This document shows, one piece after another, positions 44,565 through 54,889 of a stretch of DNA of 64,000 nt (positions are counted from its first letter, which is position 1; each line of letters starts with the position of its first letter). The notes beneath the pieces are model-generated. The model had not been told where the DNA came from, did no database searches, and worked only from the letters and a program-made list of their open reading frames with translations. The stretch spans positions 96,501,413 through 96,565,412 of the forward strand of contig OZ018318.1 in NCBI GenBank assembly GCA_963969495.1. The letters run 5' to 3'. The DNA comes from Ceratothoa steindachneri. Lineage: Eukaryota; Arthropoda; Malacostraca; Isopoda; Cymothoidae. A program made the translations under genes and the position numbers.

Positions 44565-44622
44565 TTCTAGAGGAAGTTTGTCTTTTGACGAGAGAAACCT
44601 TCCTATGGAAAGTGGGCTAACA

Positions 44623-44986
44623 AGAGAAGAATCGTAGAATCGAGCTTGATATCGTCAGTTCCTAATTTAAATCTATCTTAGGGTCAATTTTCTTTTAATC
44701 CTGTAATAAGAAAGCAAATAAACAAAAAAGTAAAATGTCAGCCCTTTAATATGTTTAGGCCTACCCCCCCCCCCCCCCCGATTAGCCACAAGTAGGGGAT
44801 TGGAGAAAAAAGAGGGGATCTTTCACGATCTGACCTTGTGTTATGCTTATATGCACTTTTTTTATATTTTCTATCCAGTGTCAGTTGAAAAAGGGTGTGA
44901 GATACACCGAAACTGTTCTGAATTAAATTGTCTTCGGAGAATGTGGATTAATTTCTCATCTTTTCTTGCGATATTCCTTTTATTTT

Positions 44987-44990
<4 letters not shown>
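44623..44990. other. Spacer with a 16-nt C-run
   Basis: Contains poly(C) at about 44764-44779. No gene is supported; the plus-strand frame 44800-45105 is driven by the TA tract. Confidence 0.5.
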
Positions 44991-45055
<65 letters not shown>

Positions 45056-45081
45056 TATATATACATTTATATATATATATA
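44991..45081. repeat. (TA)n microsatellite, left flank of the Tc1 element
   Basis: A TA tract with AAAAATATA and ACATTTATA interruptions. Its last TA (45080-45081) is the left target dinucleotide of the Tc1 element. Confidence 0.95.
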
Positions 45082-45108
45082 CAGTGGCGGCAACAAAAAA
45101 AGTGACAT
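45082..45108 (+). repeat. Left terminal inverted repeat of the Tc1 element
   Basis: 27 bp, perfect inverted match to 46464-46490. Confidence 0.97.
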
Positions 45109-45365
45109 TGAATATTGGCAATAGAAATCGATACATAAAATCGCTTTCACGATTTTACTTGCCAACAAGCCAATGAAAAGGGGCGGGGCTTATGCCACGA
45201 GTGGATGACTCTCCTGAGCTAAGACAACAGAACTGCGCTTTATTGGAACTCACTGTCTCGTTTGAGCTCGTACAGTGAGGTTTTGGTGTACAACGCTCCA
45301 GCGTGCTGATTTCCTGCATTCGTGCCTACATTTGACGTGCTATAACTTCTGTGCAAGTGGATACA

Positions 45366-46394
45366 ATGGGGCGGAAAAAGCTTTCTATGACAGAGAAAAG
45401 CCGTGCCCTGACCCTATTAGAGCAGGGAAAGTCTTTTATTGATGTAGCAGCAGATTTAGGAACCTCAAGAAATACGATTTATCGCCTAAAACGGGCAGCT
45501 GAGTTATTGCCACCAGGTACCATACCAAAGAGGAAGGAGGGCACTGGTGCAGCTAGGAAGACATCTCCAAGGACTGATAATATCCTAAGGCGTGAAGTGA
45601 TGTCAGACCCTTCTGTAACCTCCGCTTCAATCAAGAAAAAACACCCAGACCTTCTCCAGAACGTCGCCCTCAGGACCATCCGTCATCGCTTACAGAAGGA
45701 CTTAGGCCTACCGGCTCGCCGCGCTGCCAAGAAGCCACTTCTTACCAAGGCTATGAAGATGAAAAGGCTCAATTTTTGCAAGACCTATAAACATTGGACA
45801 GCTGCCCATTGGGAGAAGGTGATGTTCAGTGATGAGAGCACCTTTAGGCTGGTCAGAGGAGAGTCAAAGATCGTGCGTCGTCCCAGCAATGTGTCTCGGT
45901 ATGACCCAAAATATACCGTGAAAACTGTGAAGCACCCTGATAGTGTGATGGTGTGGGGTGCCTTTAGTGGAAACAAGGGCAGAGGAGGTCTGTACTTCCT
46001 TCCCAAGAATGTAACCATGAGGGGGACTAACTATCTCGAAGTTTTGAAGCAGCACATGCTGCCATTTTGGGAAATTCATCGGTGTGAATTTTTCATGCAT
46101 GATGGTGCCCCTGCTCACAGGTCCCAGTTAGTAAAAAGGTTCTTCAATGATAATAATATTAGTGTTTTGGAGTGGCCTGGTAATTCCCCGGACCTAAATC
46201 CTATTGAGAATGCTTGGAATCTGATGAAATCCAAAGTTCAAGAGACAGCATCCGGCAGCATCAAGGACCTGATAGAATCACTGAAGAAGATCTGGGTTAC
46301 GATCGACCCCACCTACTTCGCAAACCTCGCTGAATCAATGCCCAATCGACTCAGAATGGTCATCAAGTGCAAGGGCAACATGACCAAGTATTAA
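45366..46394 (+). CDS. Tc1-like DD34E transposase, intact
   Basis: 342 residues from ATG at 45366; the frame is open to 45351 only through a GTG, and MGRKK is the usual start. Residues 7-45 form the first helix-turn-helix (MTEKSRALTLLEQGKSFIDV, TSRNTIYRLKRAA). Residues about 70-110 form the second (SDPSVTSASIKKK, LRTIRHRLQ); the two bind the terminal repeats. The catalytic triad is Asp156 (FSDEST), Asp246 (MHDGAPAH) and Glu281 (SPDLNPIENAW), with 34 residues between the last two. Family length is about 340, so it is full size. No frameshift or stop; AATAAA follows at 46413-46418. It cuts out and reinserts the element at TA. Close relatives occur widely in animals, so host range by horizontal transfer is a fair question. 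Confidence 0.96.
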   Translation: MGRKKLSMTEKSRALTLLEQGKSFIDVAADLGTSRNTIYRLKRAAELLPPGTIPKRKEGTGAARKTSPRTDNILRREVMSDPSVTSASIKKKHPDLLQNVALRTIRHRLQKDLGLPARRAAKKPLLTKAMKMKRLNFCKTYKHWTAAHWEKVMFSDESTFRLVRGESKIVRRPSNVSRYDPKYTVKTVKHPDSVMVWGAFSGNKGRGGLYFLPKNVTMRGTNYLEVLKQHMLPFWEIHRCEFFMHDGAPAHRSQLVKRFFNDNNISVLEWPGNSPDLNPIENAWNLMKSKVQETASGSIKDLIESLKKIWVTIDPTYFANLAESMPNRLRMVIKCKGNMTKY

Positions 46395-46412
46395 CTTTCA
46401 TGAAATATTCAT

Positions 46413-46418
46413 AATAAA
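46413..46418 (+). promoter_or_regulatory. Polyadenylation signal of the Tc1 transposase
   Basis: AATAAA 19 bp after the stop codon and 45 bp before the right inverted repeat. Confidence 0.6.
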
Positions 46419-46463
46419 ATATGTAAGTTACATTTTTCTGTTTCATTTTCCCCGAATTGTCAC

Positions 46464-46487
46464 ATGTCACTTTTTTTGTTGCCGCCA

Positions 46488-46490
<3 letters not shown>
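46464..46490 (-). repeat. Right terminal inverted repeat of the Tc1 element
   Basis: 27 bp, perfect inverted match to 45082-45108. Confidence 0.97.
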
Positions 46491-46586
<96 letters not shown>

Positions 46587-46588
46587 TA
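46491..46588. repeat. (TA)n microsatellite, right flank of the Tc1 element
   Basis: Continuation of the tract at 44991-45081 beyond the Tc1 insertion. Confidence 0.95.
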
Positions 46589-47759
46589 AAACATATCTTC
46601 TCTTAAAAATTTACTTTTGTATTTATCTAAAGATAAATAAGGCTTTTTCTTGACTCCAAAAAACAAGAAACTGAAAACAGCAATAGGAACAGGAACAGGA
46701 TATAGTCCAGGTGCATATTAAATCTTATAAACTTGCCAACGATGAGGACCGTAGTAAGCTCTGACACTAATCTCTACTGAGATTTAATGCTCTGTAATAC
46801 ATCTAGAGGGGGACTAGGAACCATTAGGCAAACTAAGAAATATTTAAATAAAAATACCGAACATATACAGCACTATGAAATGCTGTGAGACGCTGATGAC
46901 GCGTGGTTAGTGTCCATTTTCTTTCTTTTTTTTTTATTTGAATTTTTTATCAAATGTTAACTTATTGATGAATAAAGTACTTTATATTCCTTGTTTATTG
47001 GGTGATTTTAATTAAATAAAAACTACCGCAAAAAGAACAAGTGCAAGAACAACTCTAAGATCATTGATTTTTTAATTAGTTTATAGATTTTAGCTTATGG
47101 TTGGAAAACTCCGCGAAATATTTTTTTGGGTGGTGAAATATTACTTTATACAAATTTTTATCAGTTTTATATATATAAATCAGAAATCTTGACAATTGTT
47201 TAAACGAATAAGGGTTGTAGTACGTATAACCAAAAGATTATTTCATTTCGTTCATTAGCTTAATTTATATAATTTTAAAAAATGGGAAAAATATCAACGT
47301 TTGAATGGGGTCTTTGGCCACCCAAATAGGGGAAGGACAAAGATTTTGCTCTTTTTTAAAATGGGTTTAGGATATTAATTCACTTTTAAAAATTAAGGAA
47401 ATCAGAGATATTTTTTGGCATAGCTCCATATTTTGTTATTTCGTTAAAGATGGTACCTCTATGGCTTGCAAAACCTCCTAGGATAAACGAGGCCTAGCTA
47501 TGTTAATAATAAGTAATCACCTACCCTATTACTTAGTGGACCCTGCTGCCCCAGGCCGGGCCAACTTTATAAACTAGAGTGCGCCTTTTTTCCTTCAGCG
47601 AACGGTCGAGGGCTATACTCAATGAAAGCATCCAAAATCCTCTTCGAAATAACACATATTACTAATGGAATAAATTTTGTTTACAAATTTTAGATGTCTT
47701 ACATTTATTTCATTAGTTGGAGAGTTTAATCGTGAAATAGAGAACACTATTTTTAGTTA
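46589..47759. other. AT-rich spacer, no gene seen
   Basis: No motif. The right end adjoins the stop codon of the hAT fragment. Confidence 0.45.
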
Positions 47760-48260
47760 TTAGTGAAAAGGATCCTTTAGCTTGCGGGCTGCTAGAGATT
47801 TTAAATCGTGATAATTTCCAGAAGTATGAATACTTTTAAGAGATACAAGATTTACTTTCGTCAGTAAGGTTCTTAATTTAGATTTGCCATTCATTTTTAA
47901 TGATCGAAAAAGATTGCTCACAAATGTACGTCGACCCAAAATGAACAAGTAACTTTTTATCAAACTTCTTTAGATTAACAAATGCTTGATCATTGGGAGG
48001 GGCAAAAAATCTAATGATTTAACAATTCTTAAAATCATTTAAATGATGCAAATTTCTTGTATCTCAGTAAGTTCAAGCCGAAGATCAGGTGAAGCTTCAT
48101 TAACATCAAAATGAAATGCGTCGGCTTACAGGCGAAAGTCACATTCTAACGACGAAACATCATTAAATCTTCTAAAAAATTCAATGTATAAATTCTTTAA
48201 ATGGCAACCCTATTTTCCTAATTTTTTTACAGGAACTTCAATCATTTGCAATGATTTAAA
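47760..48260 (-). pseudogene. hAT-family transposase C-terminal fragment
   Basis: Minus-strand reading across two frames gives FRRFNDVSSLECDF (about 48185), ADAFHFDVNEASPDLRLELT (about 48120), LKKFDKKLLVHFGSTYICEQ (about 47980-47920, the core of the hAT dimerisation domain), then KMNGKSKLRTLLTKVNLVSL and KSLAARK to a stop at 47760. This order matches the last ~170 residues of hAT transposases of the type related to GTF2IRD2/ZBED-like genes. A frameshift lies just after TYICEQ. The catalytic RNase H-like core upstream was not found, and no ends or 8-bp target duplication were seen. Old fragment. Confidence 0.65.
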
Positions 48261-48940
48261 CTGAAAAGGTTGCTTTTGTTTAATTTAAGGATTAAAAAGC
48301 AATAATTTTGAATTAAATAAATGATTTTACCTCGAAAGGCAATTTAATGAAAAAAATTTCCTTTTTCCAGAAACTTCAGATTAAGATCACATAGAAAAGA
48401 TACAAGAATAATGTCAAAAGCTAAGTGTGCTATGATTGAATGCTGCATGAGAAAGCCGCCATTATCTCTGTTGAGGTATGCCTGTGAAGACTTAGCGCAA
48501 GGCTGCAAACACAAGCACGGGCAGATAGCCGACCTGAGGCTGCCTGCAATATGCTTTGGGTCAATTAAAGGAGTGGGGGACCGCCTCGTTGATTTTTATA
48601 CAGAGTGCGATTTACGGTTGACCGGCATTTATCTGAGAGCTTGCCAAGTTGCAGTTAAAAGGACATATAAAGAACACGACACAAAAATATAATTGTAATA
48701 TATATAATAAATGGGGCAAGATATATATAACAAAAAAGGGGAACATATTACTCGATAAAGATAGTTAATTGGATTGTAAAAATTTAGGATATGACAGAGT
48801 TAAGCGAGAGGAGCAAAATTAACGTTGCCTCACACAAAAGATATTAATTACGATTGAGCGGGAAGTCAATTCAAAAGTAAATGCGGGTAACGATTGACGG
48901 GATGTAATCGGGGGATAACAACATAAGATCGCTTCATCTT
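48261..48940. other. Spacer with an unassigned 93-codon frame
   Basis: Plus-strand ATG frame 48411-48692 (starting MSKAKCAMIECCMRKPPLSL) is Cys-rich at its start. It matches no family I know and has no supporting context; I do not call it a gene. Confidence 0.35.
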
Positions 48941-51054
48941 GAAGCGTGGTAGTGATTGACGGCGGAAGGGGGGGGGGGGAGAATACCAACGACACAAATC
49001 TTCAAGAAGATACTTCGGGGAGTCCTAACGGGACGCTTCTGCAGCTCGTCAGGGAGGCTCAGACACGAAGAAACGGCAGTCTTGTCAGGGATCCGAGATG
49101 AGGGGGCCACACACTTCTCCGGGAAGAAGGTGGCTCGATATCTTTCCTCTGAACAGGGGTGCAGGCTTTAGGAAAGGAAATCTGCTAGTGAGATTTTAAC
49201 GACGAGGTACGACTCGAACAGGGGTTGCGGGACTTCGCGGGGGAACAGACAAAATGGTCTGAACGAAGAATTGACAGACTCTCAATCTCCTCCAGGAATG
49301 GCAGACTAAGGGTTAAATAGCCAGGTGGCTGGTCAGACAACGAAATTTCCCTCATGAAATGGGGTAGGATTAGCACGGCTACGCTCTTGTGGGAATATAC
49401 ATGCCTGGGAAGCATGGGGACAAGAGCTCGGCGTTATAGCGGATGAGAGGGGAGCGAAGGGTGTCCAAAAGCAAATACAGCTGGTTCGGGTGACTTAGCG
49501 GGGGATTGCTTCCTTCTCGAAGATTCTAAACTTCCCACGGCAAGACGCACGTTGTTTAGCCAAAGGGACTAAAAGGGATATTGCGAGGGAGCTTCCTCTC
49601 ACGCTGATCTTTCGACGGCATCCCCTCACTATCTCAGGTGAGCTTGTCAAAGGCCATTTTAGATGGAATCTGCAGGCCGTGTATGTAAAATTATTACATT
49701 CTAGAAATTCTTTATGGTATTTGACATTCACTTAACCACCCAGGGCAGTGTGGTCATATTTTTGAAACTCCTGCTACATTTTTAATTTTTAATCTATCAT
49801 GGCTACCACAGATGGTGATAGTAAGATGCCGTTGTAGAATGAGTTTCTGCGTCCAAGGGCAAAATCGATAAGCCTAGCTGCCAAGGAGGACGAAGTAACT
49901 GGAGGGCCCGCCTCCACTCGTGGCTCCCCTTTCACCATATGGTTTTAGTCAAGAGGATTCCCCTTTATTATGTTCTGATCAGTCTTCAGGCAGTTTAACT
50001 TCGCAAATGGAAAAGGTCTCTCCATTTATTTCTGAGGTTGCTGTAAGACTAATAACAGACAGCGAGTTTTTCCCATCTAGTCTGCATAATGCTAAAGGGA
50101 TTTTCCTTCGCTTCCCTCGTTAGAGTTGTCTCTGGAAAACGCTTCTTCTTTACTGTAGATGACCCCTTTTCCTTCATCATGGATCGTCCATGCCGAAACA
50201 ATCACGTGAAGGCAGTGCCTTCTTGAGTTATACTTCACATAGGCAGAACTAAACATGGAAATCTCGCATATAGAGTAAAACTGTGTGGGGTCCAAAGGAC
50301 ACGGACATCCATTTTATGAAACTTAATGAGTTCAGCTTGGTTGAAGATGCCGTTCAATTCTTCTCCTAAGCCAAAATAAACGTGTACCTGACTAAAATTA
50401 CTAGAATGTATGAATACTTGTGCACGTCATTTGTTTCTTGGTGGTCGAGTTACGAAGAACGATTACGCCTTACGTGAATTTCTTCCACCGAGAGTTAGTG
50501 TATGTGATTTATTTAAAAACAAGTCGTTCTTTTTGCAGGCCTATGCTTCCATACTCAACGGAAAGACCCATCAGGAAAGAGTGTCGGAAGCCTTTAAAAT
50601 GGATTTGAGCAAATTCTTGCAGGACAACCTCAAAGCTTTCAAGAGGGTGTGTAATAGAATTGCCTAAGGCAGCCGCGCCTCACTTTTATCACATATTGAA
50701 ACTCATGCTTCCCACGTGTATCCTGCGAGAAGAGAGTAGCAGGGCGTTCTTTAGCCTAAAATTCCGAGGATTATCTTCCCCCGCTCCACGATTTATCAAG
50801 CAGGTTCAATCACCCGTTTGCATCCAGGCATCTATCTGACCAGATTAAATTAGGCTTATGGGAACTTAAGATGTTCTTAGCGCTACCGGAACACTCCATG
50901 GAAGTCACCCATTGACTCATACCCCGAGAGGCTGTCTCCGGCTATTTATGCGATAGAATTTCGCGTTTGAATCAGATCCCGATTATCTTCGCCAGGCATC
51001 ACGCCGATCCGGTCTCCCTTGTGCACCTAGGAACTCTACCCCGAGAACCCCCTT
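48941..51054. other. GC-richer unassigned block, probably a decayed retroelement
   Basis: Composition is clearly richer in G+C than the surroundings. Plus-strand frame 50410-50667 (LREFLPPRVSVCDLFKNKSF, QERVSEAFKMDLSKFLQDNL) continues, after a frame change, as LPKAAAPHFYHILKLMLPTC. Frame 49920-50123 reads MAPLSPYGFSQEDSPLLCSD. The look is that of a broken gag-like protein (DIRS or similar crossed my mind), but no reverse transcriptase or recombinase motif supports a class. A 13-nt G-run lies near 48968. Confidence 0.35.
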
Positions 51055-51403
51055 ATTGTCCAGCAGAGGACAATATCCTTAAGTGACAAGGTTTGTGCCC
51101 CTCGAGACGCCAAGTTAAAAAGACCCCCCTGTTGTTCAGAAAAAGAACAAATTTAGAACAGTCATTGTTTTTCGAGCCCATTCGACAAGAAACGCTTCTC
51201 GCTTCCCTGATATCACGTCAGTGATAATTTACAATTGTTCAGAAGAGAACAACTTACAACAGTCATTGTTCTTCGAGCCCGTTCGACAAGAAACGGTTCT
51301 CGCCACCCCGATATCACGTCAGTGGTAATTTAATTCCCCCCTTTTAACGTTCTTTAAGAGAACGCTTGGTTACACCAATAACCTCAATTGTTCATTTAGA
51401 ACA
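51055..51403. other. Cluster of five short hairpins with a shared stem
   Basis: Stems/loops: ATTGTCC/GGACAAT (51055-51074), TTGTTC/GAACAA (51132-51150), TTGTTC/GAACAA (51235-51252), CGTTCT/AGAACG (51348-51364) and TGTTC/GAACA (51389-51403), all with 5-7-nt loops. The second and third lie in a duplicated unit, so only four are independent. Confidence 0.6.
51132..51333. repeat. 103-bp tandem duplication
   Basis: Unit 1 (51132-51234) and unit 2 (51235-51333) share the hairpin, CAGTCATTGTT, TTCGAGCCC, TTCGACAAGAAACG and GATATCACGTCAGTG blocks. They differ by scattered point changes and a few small indels. Confidence 0.85.
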
Positions 51404-53748
51404 TCTCCAATATCCTGTCTCAAGGATCGCTCGTACTTTCGAGCCCCACTTTGCTTTCACTCCTAGAAACCTGTCTATTCCTTCTCGTTAAGGACAACCC
51501 CTCTAAAAAACCCTCCTTCTAGAAAAGAAATCGCCAGTCGGACCAAAGCCACTCCTTCAAATCGCATTCATCTGCACGACGACTTTATAAATACGTAAGC
51601 TACGAATTGCTTTTAACTATATAAAGTAACTCCGTGTTTTAACACGGATTTAGCCAACCCTCCCCTTCTTGTTTGTTTTGTCATTTAAATGGCTTCAAAT
51701 CTTAATCCTCCGCTTAGATCAAATTTATCATATGACGTTTTTATGTGTATCTCCAGTTTTATCCCATGTGTTGTTTTGTTACATGAATTAATAAAATTCT
51801 ATTTTATTAATGCTTGCAATATTATTTATCCTTGGGCTCCGTTCCACTTCTTAAGTATATTGAAGATAAATAAGCCCTCTCCAGGCTTATTTATTAACGT
51901 AGACTCATTCTTGGCCATCTGATCAACCCCGCACTCGAATATAGAATAATCCCCGCAAAGAATAGATATATAGTATATCGTCGGGAGCCTTTTCTACGAC
52001 AGGGTAAGTTGACAATAACAAAACCCACCTCCATAGCGGATTTATTTTCCGACGACTTTTTCCTCTTTTTCTATCAATATTCAATTTTCCTCTAAAAAAA
52101 TGAAGTAAATTTCTTATTGCATTTAAAAAGAAAAAGAACGACAACAATGGTGAAACAATAAATGGAAAATTAGCATCTGAAATTTACGAACGAATGCCTT
52201 GAATTATTGAAAGAGGATGATAGATGAAAATAAATGTATATTCAAATAAGAAAATATACAAGACTTAAGTGTTGTTGAATTGAAAAGAAAGTTCATTCAA
52301 CGAGAGTACAAAGCTGTTCTCTCTTTAAACACAGAAAATCAATGCAAACTCTCCAGGAGACTGCTTCTTCTTGAAGATTAGATCTTCATTGCTCATTATT
52401 TCCTTCACCTTATAGATAGAGCGAGAAAAAATTGAGCAGTCTTAGGCTCGATTTAACAAAATAAAGAAGGGGAGAAAAATTCAATTTAACTTCTTATACC
52501 CTGAAGTTTACCGAAAAGGTATTGTATAGTTAAAGGTCTAGCACACGCGCATCGCTTGTTATTACGATTATTTTTATTTATTATTTACTATTTTTTAATC
52601 CTTTAGCTAATAAGTGCTTTAAACTTACTGAAGAAAAATTATTTAGTTTATCGGCAATTTAGCATATTGCAGGCAATTTTACTGGCATCCTTATGACTTT
52701 AAGTATTCTGAATTCACGCGGTGTGTGTGCCCACCAAAAATGATTTAGGAGCAGGAGCCAATGTCACCATTCTTTACGCGACTCACGGCCTCTATTTGGC
52801 ACTGAGAAAAAGTCTCATTCGATTTCATATTAGGTATCTGCGAGTCGCATCATAGCGATCCAGCCAAGAAGAAATGGATTTATAATTAAATAAATATATA
52901 AGGTTAAAAGATACAGGATGAGTTCGTAAGTTTAAAGCAGTAACCTAGATTCAGTTTTTAATTTTTCTAACGTTTAGCTCAATGAATAGGAAAAAATAAC
53001 GTTAGGTGCTAATTTTTGTTTCACTTTTACTCTTGTCGTAAATAGACCCATTTTAAAAGTTCATTTGAATCCTTTTATAGATAAATGTTCCCTGCGTTAA
53101 GTAAAGAGTTTGAAGCCTGCTTACCCACCCTTTCGTAACGATAAGGTCTTCCCAAAAGTCATAACTTGGGCATTCCCTTTCGCCATATAATCTATAATTT
53201 GGGAAGTTGTACCCAAAACCTAGGGAAGTATTTAACCAGAAATATTGACCTAAATTAAATACCATGTTGATTTTTATGTTATTTCGTTATTTACGAAAGT
53301 GTCCGTGCAATTCACACTCAATAGATTAGAGGAATGATTTAATGTGAACCCGTCTTTTTGCTATTAATCTTAAATTCATTATTATTTTTTTCGATTTGTC
53401 TAACAAGAACAATTATTTCATTTTTAACAATAATTAATAAAAGCAAAATAAGGGTCTTCCTATAGAATATTTTCATTCAAAAGTTTTGGTTAATTTTTTA
53501 TTAAATATTTAATAGAGAATTTCTACCAGATTCTCTTTTTGATGGTGTCATTTGGTTCAGCTATATTAACAAAATATTTGTTGTGTTAAATATTTATGTA
53601 CACATAAATTTATTTCTTCGTTTCTTAAACTCCTGCCTCCATTTGCTTCACGTTTATTAAAGTGAAGAAAAATTACCTTTCTTAGATATTTTAATATAAA
53701 AAAAAATTCAGGATAAACTGATTTTTTAAATATACTGTAACCTAATGG
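51404..53748. other. 2.3 kb spacer, no gene recognised
   Basis: AT-rich from about 51600 on. Short frames at 51689-51922 (plus), 51923-52147 (minus) and 53053-53265 (minus) show no motif. Confidence 0.4.
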
Positions 53749-54771
53749 GGTCAAATGGCAACCACGTTCCCTTCTGTACCCACGTGGATCCGGAGATCAC
53801 CGCATGGAGCTGTTGAAAGCATAGCTGAACCTAGGCAAAGAGGCGGCTTTCCCTGTTATCACTCACCACAGTTGTATTTGTCTAGGGACCGATGTAATCT
53901 CCCCACCACCCCACACAGGGCCACCTCTCCGCGAGCATTCGGGCTATCCGCTCGAAGATTGGAATCCTTTGGACATTCTCATGATCGTTATCAAGATTCC
54001 CCCTTCCCCAGAAGGAGTCGCCGACTTTTCCCCAAGATCGCAGCACTGTTAGACTTCCACCTACTACGAAGAACGAGCTAAAGGACGCTTCCCTCTCCAG
54101 CAGCGATTTAGATTTAAGTTAAAGCCTAAATCAATCCGGGAACTCTGCCTTAGTCCATCGGCAAGCTTCGACATCAGTGAACTCTGTCATAGTCCATTGA
54201 CAAGGACTGAGAAGGATTCCAAACTCCAAGGACGACAAGTGCTTCCTCTCATGAAGCCAGTGATAAAGTTACTTTTTCCGTCGCATTCAACGTACCTCAA
54301 ATGGCCCCATTTCGGCGACGAGCACATAAGGTAATAGTAAACGTTGCCGCATGAAGATTGAACTTGAATCTGGTTTACCCAGTTGCTCCATTATTTGTGT
54401 GAACCTCCCAGTTTAATCTCTTTATTAACTTACCTGATCACATATGGAATCTTTAACCCCATATGGGCGACCATTACTTTTAAACACAATTTCTATATAA
54501 ATATATATATCCTTTTATTGTTAGTGAAGTTATATTTTCGTCATTGTCTTTCCTTTGCAACCTCAGCGCAGACCAGCTACCTGGTAATCTTTGGCCAATT
54601 TGCTCTCTGAAATATTTGTTTAAAAGGACCCCGCAAAGTTAATAATAAACCATCCTCACTAGACTCATAACCTTTTCCCCTTTTACTAACGGTCTTCAAA
54701 CAACTTCGGCCCTAAGCCTCAAAGAACCTACGTATATATAAATATAGACTCTTGCCATTCTATGACATATA
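53749..54771. other. Unassigned GC-richer patch and AT-rich spacer
   Basis: Plus-strand frame 53755-54081 (108 codons from ATG, Arg/Pro/Ser-rich, LSARRLESFGHSHDRYQDSP) sits in a patch less AT-rich than its flanks. A CTC-TG(C/T)C(T/A)TAGTCCAT word recurs at about 54145 and 54183. I cannot assign it; a decayed TE is likely. Confidence 0.35.
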
Positions 54772-54889
54772 AAGGGTGTTCCATTAAGACGAATCGAAGT
54801 TAGCAGTAAATAAAACAGCGTTATTACTGAAAATTGATTGGTTTCACTATTGGATCATGTTATTTGAGTCATGGCAATTATGTGTGAAA

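Larger units (their letters stand above)
43688..44622 (-). mobile_element. Penelope-like element C2, 5'-truncated
   Basis: Same family and orientation as C1 at 6681-8512: matching 3' end, two ~118-bp direct repeats (43875-44110), and the GIY-YIG region with flanking GTTGTTGAAT-type sequence. Homology stops at about 44622, just after the endonuclease start, so the reverse transcriptase is missing. A 24-nt A-run at 43939-43962 is peculiar to this copy. The hammerhead-like motif at 43753-43779 is better kept than in C1. Confidence 0.82.
45082..46490 (+). mobile_element. Complete Tc1-like DNA transposon
   Basis: 1,409 bp with 27-bp perfect terminal inverted repeats (45082-45108 and 46464-46490, each starting CAGTGGCGGCAACAAAAAAA) and TA on both sides. 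It sits inside a TA microsatellite and carries one intact transposase. As every TA is a legal target, the duplicated TA cannot be told from the repeat. It is the only element here with all parts needed for autonomous transposition. Confidence 0.97.

Noticed and set aside
45351..45365. Extension of the Tc1 transposase by five codons
   Set aside because: The frame opens with GTG; the ATG at 45366 gives the usual MGRKK start and family length.
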